64,000 nt of DNA, taken from positions 48,822,006-48,886,005 of the forward strand of contig NC_082684.1 of NCBI RefSeq assembly GCF_949987515.2, given 5' to 3'. The translations under genes and the position numbers were made by a program. Under the pieces are notes generated by a model that did no database searches, was not told where the DNA came from, and saw nothing but the letters and a program-made list of their open reading frames with translations. Within the stretch, counting starts at the first letter, position 1; every line of letters begins with the position of its first letter. The stretch is from Delphinus delphis. Lineage: Eukaryota; Chordata; Mammalia; Artiodactyla; Delphinidae. Below are positions 1-10,611 of the stretch, in pieces.

Positions 1-1956
1 TGTTGCCAATTAACTAACAGAGTTCCTACCAACTCAGACCAGAACAGGCATATTTTGCTAAAGGCTCCATAGTAAAGAAAAAGTCTTTGAGTTTTCCTTA
101 AGATTTCTGCCATAAGGCACCTGAAACTTAAGTTTGAAGAACCAGCAAAAAAACAGCTGGTTGATGCTCCACACCAGTATGTATAAACATTCATATATTG
201 AATTTACCAAGCATTTATGGTTGATAAGCACACCTACTGTACACCAGAAACTATGTCAGGTACTGTGGCAGAGAGAATCATGACTGCTCCCTCCCCCGCA
301 AAAAAATGTCCATATTCCAATCCCTGGAACTTATGAATATGGTATCTTACATGGCAAAAGGGACTTTGTGGATGTGATTAAATTAAGGACCTTGAAATTG
401 GGGGTATAGGGGTTATCCTGGATTACCTAGGTGGGCCCAATGTAACCAAAGCATCCTTATAAGAGGGAGGCAGGAAGGTCAGTCAGAGAAGATGTGACAA
501 TGAGAGCAGAATCACAGAGTTTAGAAGATGATGTTCTGCTAGATTTGAAGATAAAGGGGCCAGAGTCACAATGCAGGCAGCCTCTAGAAGATGGAAAAGA
601 CAAAGAAACGGATCTTCCCCTAGAGCCTCCAAAAGGAACCAACCCAGTCGACAAATTGACTTCAGTCCTAATACAGATGTTGGACTTCTGACCTCCAAAA
701 CTGTAAGGTAATAAACAGTCTTTTAAGTCACTGAGTTTGTGGTAATTTGTTACAGCAGCAACAGGAAACTAATAGAGGTACCATGTAGGAAACAAAGCTG
801 AGTATCAGCTTACTATTTAGTGGCGCAAGTAAGACATAAGCAAAATGGAAAGTGGCGAATGACTTAAAAAGCTATAGGGTTAAATGGGAAAGCAATGGTT
901 TCTGAATACGTAAAAGGAACTATCGTTTGGAAACAAAGTGTAGCATTCTAAAACATTTATGTTTCAAAAAATTAGCTTGGTGGGCCATGTGGATGAGACT
1001 AGAGGGTGACATAGATGGGAGACTAGTATGAAAGACATTCCAATAATCTCAGGAAAAAGTGGCAAGAGCTTGAATTAGGGCGACAGCAGTGAGGATGGAG
1101 AAGGAAAGATATGACAAGGGAAAAAAGGATGGAACAGAATGAGAGGAAAAGGGAGAGGCCAAAGACATTAAAAAGGCTTCAAACGTAAATCATTAAGAGG
1201 ACTGGAACTGACAGTCCCATGAAAGAGAACAACATAAATGCAGCGGATGGAGGTAAAGTAAGATAATCAGATCTTACATTCAGATGTTAGCAGGCCTTTC
1301 AAACTGAAATGGCCTGAGAGAAAACAGTTTATTGGAAAACTATTTTTACTACAGGTACTAACATTCAAAACCTTCCAATGATACAAGTATCTGTAATAAA
1401 ATAACATTAAACAATAATAATAAATATATTTTGGCCTATAGTGCAAATTTGCATTAGATGTATATTTCAGTCTCTTGTGAAATTACCTGCTGCAACCAAC
1501 ACTTGAAATCCTATCAATTCTGGGACAGCAGCAACAAGTGAACTTGAAAGGCTAAGGTACAGACTGAAAGATGGCAAATTCACCAAAGTAATGTGACATT
1601 GTGAGAAGACATTCAATTAGCCTTCTTCTTCAGAAGACATCGCCTTCAAATTCTAAAAGAAAAATCTAAATACCAATGGAAACCAGTGCTTTTAATACCT
1701 TATGAGAGTAAGGAGACTCTCTAATTTTAGAAAAGAAAATTCTTTCCTAGACAATTTGGGAGCTGGATACAGAAGAATAATTACAAGAAGTAAATTTTTA
1801 AACACATGCTGTAAAGTGAGACGAGGATGTACAAAACTTAAAATGAACCAAAGGTAAAACAATGTAAGACAAACCGGCAAGTTCCCTACATTTTTACACT
1901 CCTTTCCCACCTTTCCTCTCTCTCTCTTTAAAACAGACATTCCCCACAAAACATAC
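1..1956 (-). other. RTRAF: RTRAF intron 3 (partial)
   Basis: Intron sequence running from the exon 3 donor to the window edge. It holds an MLT1-like LTR at about 283-776. The rest is A/T-rich unique-looking DNA in which I see no exon. Confidence 0.85.
283..776 (+). repeat. MLT1-like (ERVL-MaLR) LTR
   Basis: The typical MaLR order is present: GATGTGATTAAATTAAGGACC, TGGATTACCTAGGTGGGCCC, AAGAGGGAGGCAGGAAGG, then a poly(A) region near AATAAACAGTC and an end at GGAAACTAATAGAGG. It lies antisense to RTRAF. A short ORF in it (494-691) is not a gene. Confidence 0.75.
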
Positions 1957-2056
1957 CATTATCTCCATATTCAAGTCTAACAGCTAAACCAAGAAGCCAG
2001 TCGATTGCTTCTGGTCGATCTTGAATCTTGAAAGGACAGTTAACATCTCTGAGATA
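1957..2056 (-). CDS. RTRAF: RTRAF coding exon 3
   Basis: This 100-base exon follows the acceptor CCCCTTACAG (AG at 2058-2057) and ends before the donor GTATGT at 1956-1951. It reads YLRDVNCPFKIQDR, then ...DWLLGLAVRLEYGDN plus one base, so it begins in phase 0 exactly where exon 2 stopped and ends in phase 1. The known next residue is Ala, which needs a G from this exon, and that fits. It is too short and stop-bounded to appear as a long ORF, but protein similarity and both splice sites define it. The rest of the gene, including the C-terminal leucine-rich/coiled-coil part, is not in the window. I looked for the next exon in 1-1950 and did not find it. Confidence 0.95.
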
Positions 2057-2269
2057 CTGTAAGGGGAATAAAAAGTCTGGTTTCATTATTACTATAAAGT
2101 CACAAAATAAAAAAATGGTAGAGTTGAAAGAGACCTTGGTTTGGATCTCTAAGAATTTCTTATAACATTTACATTACTAAACCTTTGATGCAATTATATA
2201 ACCCAAAGGAAGGAAACACTTAAGTGTACCACTCAGGGATAAAAAATGAAGTAGGCCCATCATGCTTTT

Positions 2270-2430
2270 TGAAATTTTTACTTTTGCAGATTCCAGATAG
2301 GGCACCACTGCCTAGATGCAGAATAACTTCATTTTGTAGATGAGAAAACCGAAGCCTAGAGGTCAACACTTGCTGACAGTTATACGACTTAAATCGGGGA
2401 GCTGAATCTAAACTTTCTGATTCCACGTCT
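2270..2430 (-). repeat. MIR fragment
   Basis: The segment with TTTTGTAGATGAGAAAACCGAAGCC resembles the MIR core in reverse orientation, heavily diverged. Confidence 0.5.
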
Positions 2431-3344
2431 CAATACACATAGAGCAGGTAAATAAAAAGGACTTTAATTAAAAAGGAGGATGTACCAAAAACCCCAAACA
2501 AAACAAAACCAATTATTATCTAAACCTTAGCTTTCATATCGTGGAAATGCTTCTGAATAGAGTAAGCCATGTGACATACAAGCGTTTTGAATAAATGTCA
2601 GAAGCTGCATATTCAAATGAGTATGTCCTTAAACTAAGTCTCTTAGGAACTTAAAATCTAATTCCACCAACAATGACATTACTCAAAACTTCTGGAACTC
2701 CTTTTTGGAAATTCTTTGGGGGATAATTAATGAATCAGCACTTTTTAGCCATCACTTATTTTCTAATCAAAAATTTTATTCCCCTGCTTTAAAAAAAAAG
2801 CACCTCATTCACAAGATTTAGTCATGATGCAAAAAGCAAATCCATGTTCAAATATAAAAAAACTGTCAATATTAAGGATATTCAAAAGATGTCTCCTGAT
2901 CTAAAAGTATTTCCAAAAGAAGTTCCAAATATACTTCAGGCAATGACATCATCATTCCAAAGAAACCACCTTGAAAGATAATATCTGTGTAAGTTCCAAT
3001 ATATTTATCTTTAGGTTATACTACTTTACTGTCATTTCTGGGTGTTTTTCATCAGAAAGTTTTTCATATTCTTCAATACCCTTCCACATGTGGAACTCTG
3101 TATTGTCTTGTACACGTGAGCAGGCCATCGTAGATGTAATATAAGAAATGTAAAATCCTAACAATATATTTCAAAGTCTTAAGAAGCCTATTAAAAATTT
3201 CAAAAATACTCTTGAAGGGCAAAGGAAAATAATCCAGTAGTAGCAATAATAGTAGTAGAGGCAGGGAAATTAATAAACATATAGCACTTGCTATGGTCCA
3301 GGCACCTCTGTGAAAAGGTACATAGGTATATTTCAATAACAATA

Positions 3345-3480
3345 CATACCACTCCTATGAGATAGATACCACTGTTATCCCCATTTATTGATAACAATAT
3401 TGAGCCACAGAATGGTAAATAAACTTGCCCATTGTCAGAGGCAGTATGTAACTTACACAATCCTCTAATTCATAAAACTA
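3345..3480 (-). repeat. MIR fragment
   Basis: ATCCCCATTTATTGATAAC followed by AACTTGCCCATTGTCAGAGG is a decayed MIR. It ends just before the U6/L1 insertion. Confidence 0.5.
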
Positions 3481-3536
3481 GAAACTTAGGTACCTAAACA
3501 CCAGTAAATGAAAATTTAGTCACTTTTTATATTCTT

Positions 3537-4016
3537 TTATTTAACATTTTTATTGGAGTATAACTGCTTTACAATGTTGTGTTAGTTTCTGCTGTACAAC
3601 AAAGTGAATCAGCTATACGTATACATATATCCCCATATCCCCTCCCTCTTGCATCTCCCTCCCACCCTCCCTATCCCACCCCTCTAGGTGGTCACAAAGC
3701 ACTGAGCTGATCTCCCTGTGCTATGCAGCTGCTTCCCACTAGCTATCTGTTTTACATCTGGTAGTGTATATATGTCAATGCTACTCTCTCACTTCGTCCC
3801 AGCTTCCCCTTCCCCCTCCTCGGGTCCTCAAGTCCATTCTCTACATCTGTGTCTTTATTCCTGTCCTGCCCCTAGGTTCATCAGAACCTGTTTGTTTTTT
3901 TTTTTTTGGTTCCATATATATGTGTTAGCATATGGTATTTGTTTTTCCCTTTCTGACCCACTTCACTCTGTATGATAGCCTCTAGGTCCATCCACCTCAC
4001 TACAAATAACTCAAGT
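3537..4016 (-). mobile_element. L1 3' end, 5'-truncated
   Basis: The minus strand ends ...GCAGAAACTAACACAACATT, then AGTTATACTCCAATAAAAATG and a degraded A tail. This is the standard cetartiodactyl L1 3' terminus. Truncated about 480 bases from the end, where it fuses to U6. Confidence 0.85.
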
Positions 4017-4126
4017 AAAAATATGGAACACTTCACGAATTTGCATGTCATCCTTGTGCAGTGGCCATGCTAATCCTCTCTATATTGTTGCTCCAATTTT
4101 AGTATATGTGCTGCCGAAGTGACCAT
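4017..4126 (-). pseudogene. U6 snRNA pseudogene
   Basis: The minus strand carries the U6 landmarks: CACTTCGGCAGCACATATAC, then AAAATTGG, GAGAGGATTAGCATGG, a CACAAGGATGAC stretch, CAAATTCGTGAAG and a T5 end. It spans the whole RNA with scattered substitutions, including in the first bases. No snRNA-type TATA or PSE is visible upstream (above 4126). It is part of the chimeric retrocopy, so it is a non-functional copy. Confidence 0.9.
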
Positions 4127-5311
4127 TACTTTTCATATTCTTAAAGGAAGAGAGCTCGTCTAAGTAACAGAGCTAATAAAAATGTTTAATGTAAATAATG
4201 ATACTGTAAAATGCAATTTTTATTCTAATTTGAAAACAACTCTGTTTTCTGCAAAAACATTACTAAAATTAAACTAGGTCAACAGGAAAGTTATTCCAGC
4301 CACAAAAATAAGATAACACACGCAGATCTTTTCAGGATTATTTCTATTGTACATAACAAGGGACAACTGTGTATGTTAAAAATAAGCAAAAACAAGACAT
4401 AATCTTAGTTTTCAAGCATGTCAATAACATCTTATTTTAATATAATACTCTAACTGTATCTCCACTATATTTTTAATGTAATGTAAAAATTCTGATTTTT
4501 GCCATTTTTACTATTTAGAGAATATGTGTCACTGTTTATTTAAGAAGTCTCAGTGTTTCTGGACAAAACTATTTCTTCCCTTTTTTTTGAGTGTCTACTT
4601 GTGCCATTACCTTTATTAGTTAACAGTCTATAAAGTTAGTTTTCAATGGGCAGCAGGCTAGTCAGGTATAGGGCCCTAAAAGATGTGAATACAGAGTAAG
4701 TTTTGCTATAGAGAAAATGCAGAAATGAATATTCATATATCATTCATTTACATACATACACATATATGTATACAAATAAACACACACAAATATATAAATT
4801 TATGAAACAAACAGGTCTCTCTACTGTATGTCAGGCACACATCTAAGTACTGGGGATAAGGGCCTCCTCTCCAGCTACATAAGCTTAAAGCTGACAGTTT
4901 CGAGTAACCAGGGATTGGTTGGGAAAGGTGAGGAGTGGGAAGACTAGTCCAGTCATATCACCTAAAACTGTGGTAGCTCCCCAGTTGGGTCAAGTTCAAA
5001 CTCTTGATGGCACATGAGCTTTCCTCTCTCCTCAGCCTACTCTATACTCCCCTCCACCCTCATGCCTAATGATTCACCATACTATTTCTATCTAATACTG
5101 AATGTTTGGTAGGAAGAGATAATATAATCTGCTTTAAAAACAAAAAAACATGGTAAGAAAAAAGTAAAATCCCTGAAGTCTAGCTTTTCTAACACTGATC
5201 ATTATTAGTGTTATTTATTTTAAAAGAACACAGTAATTTTAAGCTTGCCTGTCTTCATATAATTTTTAGACAAGCTCTCTGTACGTTTTATTTTACTTTC
5301 TAATTCATTAC

Positions 5312-5436
5312 CTTTTCAAAGAACTTGGGCCAGTCACTGCTGTGGATGTTTCTTAAATTACCTCTGTCTTCAATCTTGTAGTGTCTGATTTTCTGGTCTT
5401 CGAGCCAAACAATAAAGTTTCTAAATTCTGTTTCAT
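5312..5436 (-). CDS. RTRAF: RTRAF coding exon 2
   Basis: This 125-base internal exon lies between a polypyrimidine/TTGCAG acceptor (AG at 5438-5437) and a donor GTAATG (5311-5306). It reads, after the split Asp codon, ETEFRNFIVWLEDQKIRHY and on to ...DWPKFFEK, ending in phase 0. The segment belongs to the N-terminal half of RTRAF, which is the folded calponin-homology-like region of the protein. The frame is intact with no stop or indel. The open frame extends in both directions into intron sequence, so a plain ORF call overstates the exon. The exon lies 1.6 kb from exon 1 and 3.3 kb from exon 3. The match to the known protein is direct and both splice sites fit, so I have little doubt. Confidence 0.96.
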
Positions 5437-5574
5437 CTGCAATAAAAACACCATATACATCACGAGAAGCACTAGGTAACAGGTAAAACACTTCCTTCAC
5501 AAACAGTCTTGTGGAATTTTTTTTTTTTAACTCCAAAATTATAAGTTACTTGAGCTGCTTGAAGTAGGAGTTGA

Positions 5575-5820
5575 AAGTGCAGACTTTGGATTGACTTATG
5601 TTCATATCCTGGCCTGAATTCAAATTGACTCCAGACATTTAGTGGTTGTGTGAAATTGGGCTAATTACCTAAATTTTCCAGGCCTCAGATTCTTGAGTTA
5701 CAAAATGGGGAGTAATAGTAAGACTTACCTCATAGGGTTGTTATGAAGATTAAATAAAATATTTACGATCAAAACAGTGTCTAGCACACAGTTTTGCTAT
5801 TTAAGTGTCAGTTATTATTC
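5575..5820 (+). repeat. MIR
   Basis: The MIR order is visible: CAGACTTTGGATTG, GTGTGAAATTGGGCTAATTACC, TACAAAATGGGGAGTAATAG, CTCATAGGGTTGTTATGAAG, GTGTCTAGCACACAG. Confidence 0.85.
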
Positions 5821-5944
5821 CGGTTCCTATGGGGAAGAGGAGGAAGGACTGGGCCAGGTTAAATTTACAGCAATCATAACGTACAAGAAATTAAATGGCA
5901 AACAGAAAGAAGATACTGACTCCCATTGTCTTTTACTGTTATGG

Positions 5945-6090
5945 CACATTAAACGCATTCATGAAAAAGTACAGATGTTGTTTCATTTAATCCTCCCACA
6001 CCATTTCGAGGTAGGTAATATCCCGATTTTACCAGTGAAAAAACCTGAGGCTCAAAGATTCAAATTCAGATCTAAGCTCTACTACCACTG
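5945..6090 (-). repeat. MIR fragment
   Basis: TTTCATTTAATCCTCCCACA, GAGGTAGGTAATATCCCGAT and GAGGCTCAAAGATTCAAATT form a MIR in reverse orientation. Confidence 0.7.
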
Positions 6091-7054
6091 AACCTTTTTT
6101 CTTACATAAAAGGCATAGCAGAAAAACAAGTTTCTATAAATTGACATGCTTCTACAGATCAACAAAACTCTGCTATCCTGCTTGGAAATTATTTTCAATT
6201 ACAAAATTCAAGCTTGAATTCAAATTCAGGCCTCCCTTATGAAGTCTTGAGACTTATACAATGGTCTGAACATCCCAGGGTGTGCTTGATCACTTTCAAA
6301 CTTATTAGTCTACCACAGGCCAAGAACTCTGGAAGAAAATGAATAGTGGGTAGTAGGTGAGTAGCAGTGGGGAGCAATGTCAATACTTCTTACAATTTTA
6401 ATGCTGTGAATTACCAAATACCTTTGTATTTACAATTCAACCGCCCCGCTCGTCTGCTATTAACTTTTTTTGCACGACTCGCACACTGTCATTAGCTCGT
6501 TCCTATACGCGCTTGCTCCGACACTGTCAGTCCTGGACTTCGTTCTATCTCGAGCTCAAACTGCCGGATGGGCTCCCACTGCCCCCACTCCACCCCTTAG
6601 TTCCCAAGGGGCAATGAACGAGTCTTCAAGTTACTCAGCGTCTTCCTCGGATTCCACCACTGTGCTGGCCCCCAACAGGTGCTCAAGGTATCGCCCAATC
6701 ACCCGGAAGCCACGGGGCTGAAGGGCTACGTCAAAAAGCGAAGACTTTCCCTCTAGAGCGTTGAGGGTGCGGGCGGGGGGGGGGGGTGGGCGTGGGGTCT
6801 GGAGTTCAGCAAGTGCAGAAAGTGCTGATGCCGAGGCAAGAGCGGGTGGCGGGGCTCTGAAGCCGGGGAAGGAAGGCGGAAAGCAGAGGTGCTTGGCGGC
6901 CGGGAGGAGAGGAGTCCAGGGGAGACAAGGCCGCGGACGGTCCGGGTGGGGAGCCCAGGTGCCGGCGCTGAGAGAACGGCGGCCCGGCGGCGGGGAAGCG
7001 GCGTGGGGGGGGGGGAATCACTGACGCGCGGCGGGCCCGGGACCGCCTCCTCAC

Positions 7055-7115
7055 CTTTGCAGTTGAAGCCGGCAGGGTTGTGGTAGTCGAGGGCCGTCAG
7101 CTTGCGTCGGAACAT
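7055..7115 (-). CDS. RTRAF: RTRAF coding exon 1 (start codon exon)
   Basis: This exon encodes the N terminus of RTRAF (hCLE/C14orf166). From knowledge of the family, it is an RNA transcription, translation and transport factor that binds RNA polymerase II and is part of the tRNA-ligase complex with RTCB, DDX1 and FAM98, shuttling between nucleus and cytoplasm. The minus-strand reading starts MFRRKLTALDYHNP and ends ...FNCK plus one base. The donor GTGAGG follows directly at 7054-7049, so the exon ends in phase 1 and joins the AT of exon 2 to make an Asp codon. I chose the start at 7115 because the known protein begins MFRRKL and the ATG sits inside the CpG island. The open frame continues into the intron but that part is not coding. 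Identity is from recognition of the protein; confidence is high. Confidence 0.95.
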
Positions 7116-7251
7116 GGTGCCCGCTGCTCGCTCCGGTCCCCCAGGCTGCGGCCGGGAGAAGAGAGGCGAGGAGGAGCGGGCGGCACGGACACCGGCGACG
7201 CGGCGAGAGGGCGGGCGGGCGCCGGGCGCTCCGAAATGACGGCGGCTTTAG

Positions 7252-7297
7252 CCAATCGTAGCTTAGGGACGGCCGCCGCCGGCCAATGCCCACCAAT
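7252..7297 (-). promoter_or_regulatory. three CCAAT boxes (NF-Y-type) upstream of RTRAF
   Basis: CCAAT occurs three times on the plus strand within 46 bases (7252-7256, 7283-7287, 7293-7297), so it reads ATTGG relative to RTRAF. They lie about 140-180 bases upstream of the start codon, inside the CpG island. NF-Y binds CCAAT in either orientation. A TGACG half-site (CREB/ATF type) sits at about 7237-7241. Binding is inferred from motifs only. Confidence 0.6.
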
Positions 7298-7629
7298 CGC
7301 GGCTCCGGCTGCGAAGGCGGGGCCACGTCGGGGCACGTCGACGCTCAAATAAACTTTATTGTCAGCCTCCTAGTTGTACAATAGGCAGAAAGCAACTGAG
7401 AAGCCAGTTACCTCTTGCTTTCCTCGCCGTCTTGATCATGCAAACTGTTTACTATTTTCAGTGTATTCATTCATTCATTTAATTATTATATGCCTCCTAC
7501 ATAATAGATGCTCTTCTAACACTGCTAATGCAAAGACTTTTAGCAAGGTCCCTTTACGACTCGTTGGGAGTGACCCACAGGTAAACATACAACTGTAATA
7601 CTGTGTGAGAGTTCCAGACATCACCAGCA

Positions 7630-8000
7630 GCCAGAATCTTGAAGCCAGAAACCTGGACTTATCCTTTACTCCCTCTTACTGAAGTTACAACATCCACTAG
7701 TTCATTGATTTCTGCTGTTCTCTCTCATGTCTCTCTCAAATCCCTCATCTTCTCCCAACCCCACTGATGCTGCCTCAAATCAGGCCCTCATCATTTTTGC
7801 TTACTCTAATTGTCTGATTTCTTAGGTCCAGTCTTGCCTTCTCCAATCCATTCCCCCACACAGCAATGATACTGATTTTCTAAAACAAAAACCTGTCCAT
7901 AACAGTTTAATGCTTAGAATCTTTTAGTGGGTCCTCGTTGCCTTCTAGTAATAATCAAAACTTTTATTTAACACCCTTTCGGATCCAGTCCCATCTGCTT
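7630..8000 (+). repeat. L2 LINE fragment
   Basis: Sequence resembling the L2 ORF2 C-terminal region and 3' part, e.g. GAAACCTGGACTTATCCTTT and CACCCTTTCGGATCCAGTCC. No intact frame. Confidence 0.65.
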
Positions 8001-8004
8001 TCAG

Positions 8005-8290
8005 ACACTGGAGAGACAACAGTGAGCAAGACAGACCAAGCTTCTACTTTCATGAAGTTTAAAAGGCCCTTGAGGGAAAACAAGCAATAAACAGACACAC
8101 AGACACACTCTTTTGCAGTCAAAAGGGTAACTTGTTTTGAGGGAAGAGGATGTACAAAGGGAAGGAGTGAGCAGCAGCACGGCCCAGAGGGGCTAGAGCT
8201 TATGGGAGCTGGAGGGTAGGAGAGAATGACAGCTGATGAGACTTGGACAGAGGCAAGGACCCGATCAAGAAAGACCTTTCATGCCACACT
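8005..8290 (-). repeat. L2 LINE fragment
   Basis: GAGACAACAGTGAGCAAGAC, followed by CTTTCATGAAGTTTAAAAGG and a GGAGGGTAGGAGAGAATGAC stretch, is the reverse of the L2 3' end. Confidence 0.6.
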
Positions 8291-8692
8291 AAGGTAAAAA
8301 GTGGGGGAAAGCAGCTTTTCAATTTTATTTTCTGGAATTGACTCTTTAGTGCAAAAAACTAAGTTGTTTGCTCCTAACCATGTCTATTTCAGGCCCAAAG
8401 TTATCAGCCACTTGAAACTCTGGTCATCACCACCAGGTGTGAGAAGATTGGAAGAGGATTCAGACACAGAGAAGGCTGCAGGGACCCCCAGACTCGAGCA
8501 GGGGTTAAAGCTAATTTTGGAAAAGACGTATAGCAGATTATAAGCATTCAACTTCTTTTTTATTTACAAACCATTTTGTCTTTTTTTCCTGCATTTGGCC
8601 TACCTTGAATGAAGTGTCCAACAAGAAGTGAATCTTAGACAATTCCATTTCTGAAGACCGAGCCCTCTATGTATTTACGTCAAGAAGGGGAA

Positions 8693-8912
8693 GTAGGGGC
8701 TTCCCTGGTGGCGCAGTGGTTGAGAGTCCGCCTGCCGATGCAGGGGACACGGGTTCGTGCCCCGGTCTGGGAGGATCCCGCATGCCGCGGAGCGGCTGGG
8801 CCCGTGAGCCATGGCCGCTGAGCCTGTGCGTCTGGAGCCTGTGCTCTGCAAACGGGAGAGGCCACAACAGTGAGAGGCCCGCATACCGCTAAAAAAAAAA
8901 AAAAAAAAAAAA
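8693..8912 (+). mobile_element. CHR-2-type tRNA-derived SINE
   Basis: GGCTTCCCTGGTGGCGCAGT at the 5' end is the tRNA-derived promoter region (A box), with GGTTCGTGCCCCGG as the B box. The body contains GAGCCATGGCCGCTGAGCC, then a pure A tail. It is flanked by a perfect 11-base duplication AAGAAGGGGAA (8682-8692 and 8913-8923), so it is a fairly recent insertion. Confidence 0.95.
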
Positions 8913-9029
8913 AAGAAGGGGAATTCGACTTTTATTATCAGATGACCTGAACTCCAATCTAATAGTTGAGCAGGGGGTTGATAGGTCATTAATCCATCTG
9001 TTTAATTATTCAACAAAGTTGTTCAATAT

Positions 9030-9390
9030 TGTCTGTGTGCCAGGCAGTCTTCTAGGCATTTTGGATGCACCTGTGAACTTTTACACAGAAACCTCTGCCC
9101 TCGGAGAGCTTGCCATCTGGCAAGGGAAGATGAGCAATATAATTATAAATAAGTAAATTATTTCATATTTTAGAAGGCAGTAAGTCCTATGGGAAAGTCA
9201 TAAGATAAGAGGAATAGGAGGGGAGGTGGGGACAGTGGAGGCAGTGGGAAACGATGCAGCTTGCAGTTTTCAACAGGATGGTCAGGTTAGGCCTCATTGA
9301 GAAGGTAAATGTAGAGATGTAAGGAGGTAAGGGAGTTAGCCACATGAATAAATGGGGAAAGACAGTTCTAGTAGAGTACTCAGTGTAAAC
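9030..9390 (-). repeat. L2 LINE fragment
   Basis: GTGTGCCAGGCAGTCTTCTA, then GAGAGCTTGCCATCTGGCAA and GATGGTCAGGTTAGGCCTCA: the reverse of the L2 3' end. Confidence 0.75.
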
Positions 9391-9436
9391 GAGAGATGGG
9401 GAAGGTTGATATATTTTTAAATAATTGAAAAATCAA

Positions 9437-9625
9437 AAGAATATTTCAGGGCACATGACAATTATATGAAATTCAAATTTTGTGTCCCTAAATAAAGTGG
9501 TATTGGAACACAGCCACACCCATTTGCTTACTGACTGCTCTGGTGCTATAAGCGTAGAGCTGAATGGCTATGACAGAGACACATGGCTCACAGAGCCTAG
9601 AATATTTGCAAGAGTTCATATGGTT
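9437..9625 (-). repeat. hAT-type DNA transposon remnant
   Basis: ATGAAATTCAAATTTTGTGT, GTGGTATTGGAACACAGCCA and CCTAGAATATTTGC are the reverse of the element seen at 58080-58310. Old non-autonomous MER-type element; the subfamily is uncertain. Confidence 0.55.
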
Positions 9626-10611
9626 TCAGAAATGTAGAGGAGGCAATGTCAACATTATTACCAGGCCAACGCATTATCAAGTCAGACAACAAATCAGAGA
9701 TACAGGTTGCTCTTTGAGGTTATTTTCACAACTTGCAACATTTTTTTAAAGTCTTAGCAGTTTTTACTAGAGCCCTTTGTTCAAATTATTCTTCCGAAGA
9801 CAACAGAATAAGTTGGTAACAAGTCTCTATCACATAGAAAGACAAGTTTGATATTCTAATGAATGCTGTCAATTTAATGCCCCATTAAATCAGATCTTTT
9901 TTAACAAGATGTAAATGCAGAGAGGTCTTTATTCTTCCTTGGGAGAGAACATCTCCTTCATCTCTTTCTGAGACTCTTCTGTTAATTTTGAAGACTTGCA
10001 CCTTTTTTTTTTTTTTTTTAGGTCAGGCTCTGGAATTTCATGATTTAATATTAAAAGCAAAAAGCAGGCCAGTGAATCTCAAATTTAATGGTAGAAATGG
10101 AATAGGAATGAATAGGAATTTCCTTAGTCCTATACAGGGAGCATGAAGGATTCACCTTCCATACTTGATACTCAGGAGAAAAGCTTGCCTGACAATGAAA
10201 GCAACACAAAGAAAACAGAGCCAAGAGGTAGAAAAAGACAATTCCTGAAAATGTCTTGCTTTTCAGATATGTGAGCCCATAAATTCCTTTGGGTGCTTGA
10301 TCCAGGTTGGGTTAGGGTTTTGTCACTTATGATTGAAATAGTCTTAACATGAGGACAGAGGCCAGAGAGAGTCAAAAGAAACAATCCAGAGCCGGTGGGA
10401 CTCAGCATGGGATAAGCCGGGGATGGCTTAAAGGTGACCTCGGGAATGTCACACATCAGAGAATTGAAGAATGGTGGATGCAGGCATAGAAGCAGGAGCA
10501 TCGGTACAAATGACCCAGCTGGGGAACATGAGGAATCACGTTCAGGACCTACTGAGTTTGAGGTGATGGTTGATGTAAATGTGAAGGAAACCAGAATATG
10601 TCACCGCCAAA

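Larger units (their letters stand above)
3522..4142 (-). mobile_element. U6-L1 chimeric retrocopy with target-site duplications
   Basis: On the minus strand a full-length U6 snRNA copy (4126-4017) is joined directly to a 5'-truncated L1 3' end (4016 to about 3537). The whole is flanked by a 15-base direct repeat with one mismatch: ACTTTTTATATTCTT at 3522-3536 and ACTTTTCATATTCTT at 4128-4142. One duplication around both parts means a single integration event. U6-L1 chimeras of this kind are known products of template switching by the L1 reverse transcriptase. Confidence 0.85.
2057..5311 (-). other. RTRAF: RTRAF intron 2
   Basis: Intron between exons 2 and 3. It contains MIR fragments (about 2270-2430 and 3345-3480) and the U6/L1 chimeric retrocopy at 3522-4142. 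The stretch 4143-5300 is A/T-rich and shows nothing I recognise. Confidence 0.9.
5437..7054 (-). other. RTRAF: RTRAF intron 1
   Basis: First intron. Its 5' part is CpG-island sequence. The distal part contains two MIR remnants at about 5575-5820 (plus) and 5945-6090 (minus). Two long plus-strand G runs, near 6774-6790 and 7004-7015, lie close to the donor. Confidence 0.9.
6470..7345. promoter_or_regulatory. RTRAF: CpG-island promoter of RTRAF
   Basis: A sharply bounded G+C- and CpG-rich block in otherwise A/T-rich DNA surrounds the RTRAF start codon (7115). Repeated CGG/CCG strings and no TATA box near the start are typical of a broad housekeeping promoter. Transcription runs leftward, so the core promoter should be at about 7130-7300. 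The transcription start itself cannot be fixed from sequence. Limits are estimates by eye. Confidence 0.85.

Noticed and set aside
1..1956. RTRAF exon 4
   Set aside because: I searched the minus strand for the expected continuation (Ala-Glu-Lys-Tyr-Lys...) after an AG and did not find it; it must lie outside the window.
4017..4126. A functional U6 snRNA gene
   Set aside because: It lacks the snRNA-type TATA and PSE upstream, has many substitutions and lies inside an L1-made retrocopy with target duplications.
6753..7115. A 120-residue minus-strand protein
   Set aside because: Only the first 20 codons are RTRAF exon 1; the rest reads through the GTGAGG donor into G/C-rich intron.
8697..8780. 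Real tRNA genes at the SINE heads
   Set aside because: The A and B boxes are there, but the sequence continues into the SINE body and A tail and does not fold as a complete tRNA.
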